Below, one piece after another: positions 36,850 to 46,299 of a stretch of 64,000 nt of DNA. Origin of the DNA: Sabethes cyaneus (taxonomy: Eukaryota; Arthropoda; Insecta; Diptera; Culicidae). The stretch lies in contig NC_071354.1 in NCBI RefSeq assembly GCF_943734655.1, forward strand, positions 5,057,001-5,121,000, given 5' to 3'. Numbering within the stretch: position 1 is the stretch's first letter; the number at the start of each line of letters is the position of its first letter. The notes beneath the pieces are model-generated. The model ran no database searches, was not told the origin of the DNA, and saw nothing but the letters and a program-made list of their open reading frames with translations. Position numbers and translations under genes: made by a program.

Positions 36850-37480
36850 ATAACTGATGTACAAGTGACTGTGAGACATAGGCACCCCGAGTAAGATCGG
36901 GCACTCAGCTAGTGACAGATAAAATCTATGGCTAATAGAGTGGATCAGAATTTGATCGCTAGATGGCATTGGTGCTCCATTTGTTTTTATTTTTTTATAT
37001 CGCAGCTTTGAATACTGATTAGATGTAAGATTTATTGTCTACGGTATTTTAAATGGTCGAGACCACTCTATTCTGAATATTTTGGTGCAAAATTCACTCG
37101 CCAGGTGACGCTAGTGACGTCTATTTTTTCCCGAAACTATGTTCAATTTTTGTGGATCGTTCTAACAAATATCCTGGTTGAATCGGTACATTACTTGGCT
37201 ATATAGTATGGTGATTTAAAGTGACTAGTTTTATATAGCGAATGAATGTGGAAGACGACGATCTCTTGTCGAAACAATATGTTTATACGCAATAAATAAA
37301 TCAAAACAAAGAGCACACTAGCATCACCTGGTGAGTTAATACTGTGCTAAACTGTCTATCATAGAATGAATCTAGTCCGCCCGACCAATCTTGTCGAAGA
37401 CAAGCCACTTGCATGTCAACTTGTTCAAAATGGTACACGTAACACCACCTGGCAGATGAATTCTGAACATTTCAGCTAAA
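36850..37480. repeat. Repeated CACCTGGCGAGTGAAT-like motifs in both orientations
   Basis: Related motifs lie at about 37089-37112 (minus sense, AAATTCACTCGCCAGGTGAC), 37323-37346 (plus, CATCACCTGGTGAGTTAATA) and 37443-37466 (plus, ACCACCTGGCAGATGAATTC). They look like remains of one interspersed repeat. Nothing else was recognised between 36200 and 37590. Confidence 0.5.
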
Positions 37481-37589
37481 TGTTATCTGCCAACGGACTA
37501 CGTTCACTTCATATCTTGGCTATTTAATTAACTTTAGCGAAAACAAGAACGATTTCACAATTATAACCCACAAATTTTAGACCAAAAAG

Positions 37590-37745
37590 ATCGATTTTTT
37601 CCAGTTTAACGCCCTCTAACGAACAAATCCAGTAAAATGCCAGAGGTAACTTTGAAAATCTCGTATTCGCGTATATTTTTGTAGCAAAAGGCATCATTCT
37701 AGGTGGTAAGTATTTCGTGATAAAAACGACACGAATCTGAAAAAG
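37590..37745 (+). repeat. Dispersed repeat copy 2 (shared with 35390-35545)
   Basis: Plus-strand copy of the repeat at 35390-35545, with matching blocks around AACGAACAAATCC, AATCTCGTATTCGCGTATA and TTCTAGGTGGTAAG. The two are about 2.2 kb apart in inverted orientation. Confidence 0.7.
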
Positions 37746-37814
37746 TCCGATTTTTACGATTTATTTTTACTAAAACCCATGTAAAAAGTACAAAGTCCAA
37801 ACAACTTTTTAAAT

Positions 37815-38090
37815 CAAAACCGCGTAAATTCCGAAAACCGCGTGAAAAAACCGCGTAAATTCCAAAATTCGCGTAAAAAAGCCAAAATTTTGTGTAAAAA
37901 AACTTTGTGGATTTCAACACTACGCGAAAAAATAGATGTTTTGACCCCATCCGCGTAAATTCCGAAAATCGCGTAAAAAACCGCGTAAATTCCGAAAATC
38001 GCGTAAAAAACCGCGTAAATTCCGAAATTCACTTAAAAAAATTCCGAAATTAGCGTAAAAAAAACCGCGTAAATTCCGAATTTCGCAAAG
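37815..38090. repeat. Minisatellite of CGCGTAAATTCCGAAAAT-like units
   Basis: About eight to nine imperfect copies of a 16-30 bp unit built on ACCGCGTAAATTCCGAAA. On the minus strand it yields a spurious frame reading FGIYAVFYAIFGIYAVF. Confidence 0.85.
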
Positions 38091-38099
38091 TTTTGCACA

Positions 38100-38569
38100 A
38101 AAACTGTAAGAAATTTTAAATTACTGCATTAAAAGAATTAGCGTTGTAAACTAAATTCTTAGTTTTTTCCCAAATGTGTCAAACTTTGAATATTGGATGA
38201 AAAAGGTTATCCGGTTTCTTATTCATTTTGGGTCGTAATAAACAAACGCCCGTGAGCAAAAGAAATCATTAACTTTTGTCTTCCGTCACCCGGAATTCAT
38301 CAGTTTTCTCGGAGCGGTAATAGTTACAGTCCATGATATCCATTCCGACACCAGCCGGGCGGTCAGTGCCACTAACTAAGTAGGTATCCTTTCTATTGCG
38401 ACACAAAAGCAAGCAAGCAAGGATAAATAATGCAGCGGCTCCCTAACAACCGTTTCGCCGTAACACGCAAACAAACCATATCCAAGCAGCGATTGCTGTG
38501 CGTAATTATTTTGTTTTCGTCTACTTCTAGGAACTAGGAACAATTTGGAAGTTCTATTATTTTAAAAGT
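38100..38569. other. Upstream region of the TMEM145-like gene
   Basis: The last ~300 bp before the start codon are less repetitive than the flanking DNA and probably hold the promoter and 5' UTR. A TCTACTTCTAG sequence ending at 38530 could be the acceptor of an untranslated leader intron. No TATA box was identified. Confidence 0.4.
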
Positions 38570-41347
38570 ATGCTTTTTCTAAACATTCTAAGTATATTCT
38601 GGCTGATCGAAGCAAGTGAGGCGAAATATGTCGAGGGGCATCTGAAAACCAGTGCGGTAAGTTCGAATGCATTGGCATAACATCGTTGGATGTCTAATTC
38701 ATGTTTGTTTTTTTAGGATTGGGCTTTTCTGGCCAGATTTTGCTTTCTATCTAACCATGGTCACTACCAGTATGAAATCGAGTACGAGAAACGGATTGGC
38801 GAGCTGAAATTACTGCTTTACTACGATGACAAAACGCAGTGGCCAGCGGTGTATAAAACCGACAAGGTAAGATAGATTGCGTCAGTTGATCGATATGGGT
38901 TGCCCCACGTCAGTGTTTCTTTTTTACATCTTGACAGACTTGCAACGAAAAATTGTCCGTCCTGAGTGCGATTGATAATCAAATTGTACCGCTGACCTAC
39001 CGGAATCATTTATACTCCGGATGCACAATGGTAACAGCAAGCACGAAGGACAGCGGTGGCATCCTGCGAAAGCCAGCTTCGGAGCCGAATCCGGAGCGGA
39101 CACCGCCTAAAGAGGACGATTCCTTTTCGTATGATCAGTTCCTAAAATCCAGTACCACAGAGTCGAGCATCGGAACCGATGGCTATGAGACAAACTTTAC
39201 GGAAATTGATTTGGCTACCATGGAAACGAATGCCACCGAGCTGGACGGTGGAATAATCCTGGTTCAAAATGTAGGCTACAACAATTTGGAGAACAGCACC
39301 GACTATAAGGTGTTGGTCGAAGAATTGTTCCCAAATGGTGATAGTACTGCAAATGTGAGCCGAATTCGTCGAGCAACCAAACTGGATAAATTGATTGTTA
39401 GATGTGCGAATCACGGTACTTTTACCAGTTCGAGACAGAGGTGATTTGAAATTTACATTAAAAAAATCAAAGGTGAGATTGAGAATGGATTTTTTTTTCA
39501 GGTGGTGGTACATAGCGATCGCTAACTGTGGAAGTAACAAAGGTTTAGACGTGGTGTATAGGTTCCGGATGACAAATGGACCTCTCGGTGATTTTTGGCA
39601 CGAGCACTTCTCAGCTGATGAAATGTGTAAGTATTGAAAATTTGATTATACTCGCAGTAATACTATTTAATTTACTTTCACAGATATTCCTCCAATATTA
39701 CTGGTGGAGTCGATTTGTTACACGCTGCTCCTACTGGCAGTGTTTTTGTGTGCAATCGAACTTAAGACACGTCATTTATATCACTGCACCTATCGCCTGT
39801 TTGCACTGAGTGTTCTGCTGCAGTGGTTCGGAATTCTTTTACTGAGTGTAACCTGGGCGAAATATGCCGTCTCTGGAGTTGGACCTTTCACCAGCTTCGG
39901 AGGATTCTTCACAAGTGCCAGTGAAATCACGTTCCTTCTGCTACTACTATTGATGGCCAAGGGCTACACAATTACTCGAGCCAGATTGAAGACCTGCGCC
40001 ACTGTTAAGATTACAGTTTTCACCAATCTTTACGCCATCGTCTACATTTCCTTGTACATCTATCAAGCGGAAGTAAATAATTATTGTTTGTGTTTTGTTC
40101 AACTAAAATCATGATGGATTTTTAGGCTTTCGATCCCGGAGAAGTTCTCAACCTTTATGAGTCTCCTGCTGGATTTGGACTGGCCGGTTTGCGTTGCGTT
40201 AGTTGGTTATTCTTCATCTACTCGTGTGCTGCCACAATACGGAAATTCACGGAGAAAGGTGCATTCTACTATCCATTCTCTCTACTTGGATCTATGTGGA
40301 TAATGAGCGGGCCAGTGTTAACCGTGATTGGAGTGAATGTTCTCGATCCATGGGTTAGAGAAAGTGTGATGCACGGTGCCCTCGGAATGGTAGCATTCGC
40401 GGGTCACTTGGCGTTTCTATGGCTGACGTGGCCTTCGAGAGCTAACAAAAGTTTCCCGTACCACGTCAGAACAAACCACGTCGGTATATCTACTGTCGAT
40501 GATGAGGTGACCTATCCCAGGCATACGTATGAACCAGCACCACCGGAAACCGGTATCATTATTCCGCTATCGAGGTATACTTGAAATGTTAATTGCATAG
40601 TTTTCATTCTACAATATAACTTATGTTCATTACAGCAATACGGGCACACTGAATGGAATCTACGACCAGTATCTGCGTGAACGGAATGTATACCACAGTG
40701 CCTCAACTCCGGTCAGTTACGTATCGTTCCCTGCAACGGCGAAAAACTTCAAGCCTCACGCTACAAACCATCACAGCCACAACAATCACGGTCGAATGCT
40801 TTCCCGTCCTCAACAGTCCACCAGCAGTGATTCCGTGGTCGACGACAATCATTCGTCACATATGTTCAGTCCACCGGAAAGTGCTCCGCAGAGTTTGGCA
40901 ATCAATAACAACAATGACGACAATAACAACTTCGGAAATGACATCCTAGTAGATTCTGGTCACCCTTCTCTGGATATTTCCATTTCCACAAGTCCTCCGA
41001 AGCACGATGGACACGAAGCGCTAAGCAATGGCAATCTTAACACAAGTGATCACGCGAAGTCAGGACCGGAGGAATCAAATCAGCGACCAACGGTGACTCC
41101 TTCTGCACCACCCGCGTCCGATGAGCTGAACATAAACAGTCCCCGGGTAGAACCGAAACCGTTCAATCCGTTCATCGTAGGAGCAGCTTCATTGTCCGCT
41201 GCGGAAGAACAACGTCGGTTGTCAAATAAAATACTGCTACCAAGCCTGCGAGGAGGTAACCACCAGCATAATCAACATCCGCACACCGAAGGAACCACTG
41301 TTCCGAAACATCTGTTCGCAGCTAAACGCGACGAAGGCGCCGGCTAG
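38570..41347 (+). CDS. TMEM145: TMEM145/GPR180-family seven-transmembrane protein, seven coding exons
   Basis: Exons 38570-38656, 38717-38866, 38938-39440, 39502-39626, 39684-40072, 40126-40574 and 40636-41347 splice in phase with GT/AG ends to 804 residues. A signal peptide (cleaved near SEA/KYVEG) precedes a luminal/extracellular domain with LARFCFLSNHGHY and RWWYIAIANC, then seven membrane spans: about 290-315, 325-350, 370-388, 398-415, 430-455, 465-490 and 500-520. ANKSFPYHVRT follows the last span and, with the WWYIA motif, is typical of TMEM145. The family belongs to the GOST group of Golgi/surface seven-pass proteins with a GOLD-like ectodomain; its ligand and role are poorly known. 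Oddities: an insert at about 112-235 with four N-glycosylation sites and a furin-like RIRR, and a ~280-residue Asn/His/Ser-rich tail. Vertebrate TMEM145 is about 490 residues. Gene boundaries rest on splice consensus and homology. Confidence 0.92.
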
Positions 41348-41520
41348 GTGAAGCCCACAATTCGGTAACGATGAAGCAAGTTACGGCTGACATAAAATAT
41401 TCTAGTCAATATGGATTTTTTTTTGTAATAAGTTATTTTAGTGGCGTGTATAAGCTAGGAGTTTTGTGCACAAGAATTGTATAACTTGTTCAACAAAAAG
41501 GAGCAATATAAACTTGCAAT
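41348..41520 (+). other. Probable 3' UTR of the TMEM145-like gene
   Basis: AT-rich, ending near a variant polyadenylation signal AATATAAA at about 41504-41511. A LINE fragment begins just beyond. No canonical AATAAA is seen here. Confidence 0.4.
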
Positions 41521-41559
41521 TATATGTGAAAACTGATGGATTTCCTCCTAATGCGTGTG

Positions 41560-41890
41560 GTAAAGAAATATCTTTTTTGACTACTATACTTCGTTAAACT
41601 TGTGTAATTGCCGTGCGATTCAGAAGGGTTTGAGAATGTACCTGAAATATGCACGTTGCTCGTTCCAAAGTAGCTTTCCATACTGTTCTCGTTCGACTGT
41701 ATCGGACGCTGCCTTGAAATCGACGAAAATATTAAACTTTGGCACGTTATATTTTCTAACATTTTTGAAGGATTCGTCGGAGCGCTCTTGCTTTTGGGAA
41801 CAGATGACATAACTTGATATAGGCGGTACTTTGTAGGTAGCGTTGATCAGCGATGCCGTGATTACTTATTTCTCTAGCCATATCAGGAAT
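41560..41890 (-). mobile_element. LINE reverse transcriptase fragment, copy A
   Basis: The minus strand resembles the segment at 42770-43130: both contain the reverse complement of TCGACTGTATCG, TTCGTCGGAG-like and CTTGCTTTTGGG blocks, and both run into GTTGATCAGCG. It is therefore a second copy of the same RT region and must derive from a separate insertion or duplication. Confidence 0.65.
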
Positions 41891-41899
41891 TCCTCTACA

Positions 41900-43240
41900 C
41901 TGTACTCAGTCCTAAGCTACTCGTCGCCAATTCGTTGAGCGTCTCGACACACGCAAATTGGCTTCAAATTGGTCGAGCCCTTTAGCACGTCTATCTCTGG
42001 TGGTGGGATTCAAGAAGAAAACGGATTTCACTGCAACCATACGACGTGGCCGACCCACCTCCCAAATTTCGCCGGATGTACGATGGCAATCTCTCCAAGT
42101 AACTCGTGGTTCATACGCCTCCGCCATCCGTTTGCACTCCACCAAAAATAATCCGCAACAACTTACATTCAAATACGCAAGTGAGCGTATGTCTTCCGTA
42201 AGCAAAATTACTGACCGAAGTCCAAAAAGGAGTACCGGTCTGATTAGCGTTTTATACATCATCAGCTTTCTGGCGCCGTATGCTCCTTGATCGAAGTGTC
42301 TTGCGGAGGGAAAAGTAGGCTCGACAGCCAGCTTGAACGCGTCGTTGAATCTCCTTGCTCATATTGTCAAGAGTGACCACAGATCCTAAATATACTACTT
42401 CATCAACCACTTTCTTTCTGTTCATCATCCTCTATAGTCACTGTCCGTTGGAAGCCAATGTTGCATGCTCCGAAGACTCTTCCTACCATGTATTTGGTTT
42501 TCGGCGCGTTGATTTGTTACCCAATCATCCTGGCCTCCTCCAATTAGTCTGAAGTAGATTGTCTCCGCCATCCCAACGTTTCTAGTCATTATGTCAAGGT
42601 CATCTGCGAAGGCTTGAAGATCGTTTCTCCCGTTTCGATGCTCACTCGCCGCATCACACCTTCAATAGCGATTTTGAATAACATACATGACGGTACATAC
42701 CCTTGCCGCAACACCTCAGCTCGATTCGAAAGGACTCATGGATGTTCCCGAAACACTCCCATAACACATCACTCGCTCCAGGGAAGCTTTGATCAGCCGG
42801 ATCAGTTTGTTCGGAAAACTGTACTCGTGCATTATCTGCCATAGCTATTTGCGCTCGACTGTATCGTATGCTACCCTAAAATCCACGAAAAACAGTACAT
42901 TATACTTCCGACGTTTCTGGAGAATTTGTCGGAGAGTAAAAATTTGATTCGTTACAGCACGGGTCCACATAAAGCCCACCTGGTACTGCCCTACGAATTC
43001 TCTTGCTTTTGGGGATAGACGACGTACCATAATTAACGGCCCAGTATTGATTTTTTTTACGTAACAAAATCAGGAAGAGCACCTTAAGGCGGCGTTGATC
43101 AGCGTAATATCGCAGTAATTACAGTAATCTAGCCGATCACCCTTTTTAGATGAGACAAACCACATCTTCCATCCACTCCTCCGATAGTTTCTTTTTCTCC
43201 CAAATCCTTGAAATTATCCAGTTAAGTGCCGTTGCTAGTA
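41900..43240 (-). mobile_element. Decayed LINE with reverse transcriptase motifs, copy B
   Basis: Read on the minus strand, RT blocks occur in order but in shifting frames: NQIFTLRQILQKRRKYNVLF, FVDFRVAYDTVERK (42845-42975), the catalytic box AFADDLDIM (near 42588-42614), EIQRRVQAGCRAYFSL-like sequence near 42300-42350 and MYKTLIRPVLLFG (42215-42262). Many frameshifts and stops show it is dead. The order and wording of the blocks suit RTE-like mosquito LINEs; the clade is not proven. Confidence 0.8.
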
Positions 43241-44430
43241 TTTTTTTGACATTTTATATAATTCTGTCGGAAGTCGGTCGTTTTCGGCGGCACTCTTATG
43301 CCGACCGATTTCTCCCCGGATCTCTTCGAGATCGAGACTGGAATGCTGTTGTCGGTTATCGTTGTTGTAGACAGACCAACTCGCGTTCGTCGACTGATGC
43401 ATTGAAATTTTGAATGATTTTGCATACCGAGTTTGAACACCTCTCTTCGTATTTTAATTTATATCCCATAAACTAAGTATCTAGGATATCCAAGGCAGCG
43501 AGCGCATGCCCTTCGCTAGTTCTCGTTCAGGGTGGCAGGGCCAGGGTCATCTGTAAGCGTTTGTTCTGTGCGCGCTGAAGTCTCAGCCAGCTGATACCAT
43601 CGGGTACAACGAACGGATGAGTATGCTACATTTGTTGATAATTTTGTTAACATGAGCAGGTTGATAAAAACAATATTCTGGAAAATAATTTGTTTTGGAC
43701 GACGAAACTTCCCTCTTTCGAACACGCACATACCCTACTAGCACAATTGTTACAAACCAGTTGTAGCGACCGATATATGACTAATTTCAGTCATAAATAA
43801 GTTGCTGCAACAAGAAGTGTCAAAACTGTGCTGCTTGGGTTCCCGGATATGATCGATACTACTCCATGGATAGTTCTACGGCATCTCCGAACATCAAATA
43901 TTAGTTTAAACATAAGGTTAAACAGAAAGTTAGAACATTGCCATTTCCGAGAGAGGTACTTCTAAGTCATGAAGTCATTTCAAGGCTTAAACTTCAAGCC
44001 CTCTAGTTTGACTATCAATTAAGATGTGTACCAGACGAATGTTTGAAGAGAATTTTGATCCCGTTTCTACAAAAATATCATGCAGGTGGACAATACGTGT
44101 TTTGGCCGGGTAAAGCGTCATCGCATTTGTATCCAAAAATCAAAACCTGACAAATCTGGATTTCAAGCTCCTTGGTGGACAAAAATAACTGGAGAAGCAT
44201 GAATTGCATTATGCTGATTGGTAGAATCAAAAGAAGCATTCACAAAGTTGACATGACGGCCATACAACGCTCCTGTTTCGACATTAAACGGAAACTTCAA
44301 CAACTTTTTTCAACAATGGACAATATATCTATAATTTCAGTAAATCAGATCATGTTCAAGTATCTTTATCTTTGCGTCATTGCTGTCGTCTTATTTCACT
44401 GGAAAACCCACGCGACAAACTTGAATTTAT
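43240..44430. other. Intergenic, no recognised gene
   Basis: AT-rich unique-looking sequence with only short unsupported frames. It separates the LINE remnants from the foldback element. Confidence 0.4.
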
Positions 44431-44432
44431 TA

Positions 44433-44676
44433 GGGTAACCAACGTATTTTGGACCTCAGCAGCTGTACATATTTTGGACACTTCCATTTGATTTTGCTGT
44501 AAGTGTCCAAATTATGTACAACTACTGATGGGGTCTAAAACCAACGTATTTTGGTAACCAACGTATTTTGGACCTCATCAGCAGCTGTACATATTTTGGA
44601 CACTTCCATTTGATTTTGCTGTAAGTGTCCAAATTATGTACAACTACTGATGGGGTCTAAAATACGTTGGTTACCC
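44433..44676. mobile_element. Tandemly duplicated foldback MITE with TA flanks
   Basis: The 244-bp block starts GGGTAACCAACGTATTTTGG and ends with its reverse complement (with one extra base at the dimer end), ...TACGTTGGTTACCC. Each side is flanked by TA. It consists of two ~120-bp near-identical units (44433-44551 and 44552-44676). Each unit is a snap-back: TGTACATATTTTGGACACTT pairs with AAGTGTCCAAATTATGTACA around a short loop. The TA flank suggests a Tc1/mariner-like origin; no coding capacity. Confidence 0.8.
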
Positions 44677-44699
44677 TATACCCGAAAATAAAAATCAGG

Positions 44700-45720
44700 C
44701 ACAATGAAACGAACCAACATAGTCCCTAAGTTGATAAGCAATTCCTCTTACCAGCGCTAATATGCAGAGATATAGCGCCGCGCACGCTTACTTGCTCAGA
44801 ACTCATCAATCTAGAAAAATTCGATACCGCAAAACTTTACGTCGGACTATAGATTCCTGGTTATGCCAAATGTAATGTAGACAATTTTAACTCATGGTCC
44901 TGATAATAATCCAGACAACTATATTACCGATAAAAAGAACGACAGGAGAAACACTAGAAAAAAGTTATAAAATGATAAAAAAAACAAGAGAACATTTTGG
45001 TGAATGACCAACTGGTTAAACCACATTAAAATTAAAATAAAAAAGAGAACATTTTACACAACACAAGCGTGAAAATACAAATCGAGCCTTAATAAATCCT
45101 CTTCTTATTTCTACGGTTCCGATCATTAATACCTTTTTCGAAACGGAATCAAATAATTATAAAACTCTTTCAAGTTATTTGACTGAAGGGGCGATGATGA
45201 TGATGAAGAAAAAGAAGATTAAGAAAACTTATAAGAAAAGGAATAGGTTTTATTTTTGATTAATATCAACTACTACTACTAATTTACACTTTTCAGTAAA
45301 AGTAGCAAACCGAGAGAAGCACAAATGTCTTCGGTGCTAAAAACTCAGGTAAAACTATGGATTATTCTTTAAGTAAAGTGTGGCCGAAAGGAAGAAACGC
45401 CATACACTTTATTTTGATTTACATTCAAAGCAACCAAACTTCTCTGATCTATTGGAACGAGATTACTCAGTCAAATCTTGGAAACATTTAAATGTCACAT
45501 GCGGTTGTCATCGTGGAATTAGAAAATTAAAAAATATGAAGAACTCCAAAGTTAATGAATTTTGACAAAATTAAAACAATTCAATCGGAAAACTGGCAAC
45601 TTAGTCAAAAATCCAGAAACCACCAGTTACCTATTAAAACACCTTACCTAGCCAGGACCTCCTCGGTATACTCGTCAGGCAGAAACAACACCGGGGCCTT
45701 CAATTTAGGTAAAGCAATTT
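44700..45720. other. Intergenic, no recognised gene
   Basis: AT-rich. A 61-codon frame at 45380-45565 lacks an ATG start and has no recognised domain. It probably contains the distal promoter of the B-box gene at its right end. Confidence 0.35.
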
Positions 45721-45724
45721 AGGG

Positions 45725-45731
45725 TATAAGA
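45725..45731 (+). promoter_or_regulatory. Candidate TATA box of the B-box gene
   Basis: TATAAGA lies 68-74 bp upstream of the ATG, leaving room for transcription to start about 40-45 bp before the ATG. An in-frame TAA overlaps it at 45727, which confirms that the ORF begins at 45799. Confidence 0.5.
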
Positions 45732-45798
45732 GCAAGAGCAGACAGTAAACTCCGTTATTAGTACACAAGCGATCGGTAAGCTTAACAGTTTTGATACT

Positions 45799-46140
45799 AT
45801 GGGTAAACCAGACCAGAACAACAACGAACCGCACGTTTTGGAAATTTCCAACACCAGTCTGATCCTTGAGTGCGGCTGTGATCAGCAAGAGACGCAACTT
45901 TTCTGCTTTCATTGTCAGCAATTGTTCTGTGACAAATGTACATCGGGAGAGCATTTCGAACACACGTTCCAGCTGTTCGATAAAGTGGCTGTGAAGCATA
46001 ATGAAAAGCAGAAGCAACTGAAGGAAGAGATGGAAGTAGCCATCTCGCAGACCTCGCAAAACGATAAAGCGGTCGTAGCTACCGTTAGTGACATTCAGCA
46101 AACCATGGCTGCGCTTGAGATCGAAGAAAAATCGAAGTGA
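45799..46140 (+). CDS. Small intronless B-box zinc-finger/coiled-coil protein (113 aa)
   Basis: The ORF runs from ATG 45799 to TGA at 46138, with an in-frame TAA 72 bp upstream. Residues 24-55 contain a B-box-type zinc-binding pattern: C25/C27, C36-x2-C39, C44-x2-C47, H52-x2-H55 (FCFHCQQLFCDKC...EHFEHTF). Residues 62-110 are charged, Glu/Lys/Gln-rich and probably coiled coil, as in TRIM proteins. There is no RING and no C-terminal NHL or SPRY domain, so it is much shorter than a TRIM protein. It has its own candidate TATA box and an AATAAA signal (46274). It may be a real mini-gene of the TRIM/B-box type or a truncated retrocopy. The intact frame and the signals favour a gene. Function unknown; protein-protein interaction is likely. 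Confidence 0.72.
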   Translation: MGKPDQNNNEPHVLEISNTSLILECGCDQQETQLFCFHCQQLFCDKCTSGEHFEHTFQLFDKVAVKHNEKQKQLKEEMEVAISQTSQNDKAVVATVSDIQQTMAALEIEEKSK

Positions 46141-46273
46141 TCAGGAGGTACGACAGCAGTGACTAGTTACAAGAGCAGAACAGAAGAGAAGTAATATGTT
46201 TTTATTCAATTTTATTCAAAAATCCTATCAACACAGTTTAAAAGTGAAATGACAAATTGCAGGAAAAACGTAC

Positions 46274-46279
46274 AATAAA
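46274..46279 (+). terminator. Candidate polyadenylation signal of the B-box gene
   Basis: AATAAA about 135 bp after the stop codon, followed by a T/G-rich stretch (TGTTAGGGTATGTTGCTGC). This gives a compact transcript of roughly 0.5 kb. Confidence 0.5.
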
Positions 46280-46299
46280 ATGTTAGGGTATGTTGCTGC

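Noticed and set aside
42595..42603. Another TCAAGGTCA site
   Set aside because: It lies in the FADD box of a LINE reverse transcriptase on the minus strand, so it is coding remnant rather than regulatory.
45380..45565. 61-codon frame with a C-x-C-H region upstream of the B-box gene
   Set aside because: It starts at GTG rather than ATG, with no domain and no conserved signal visible.
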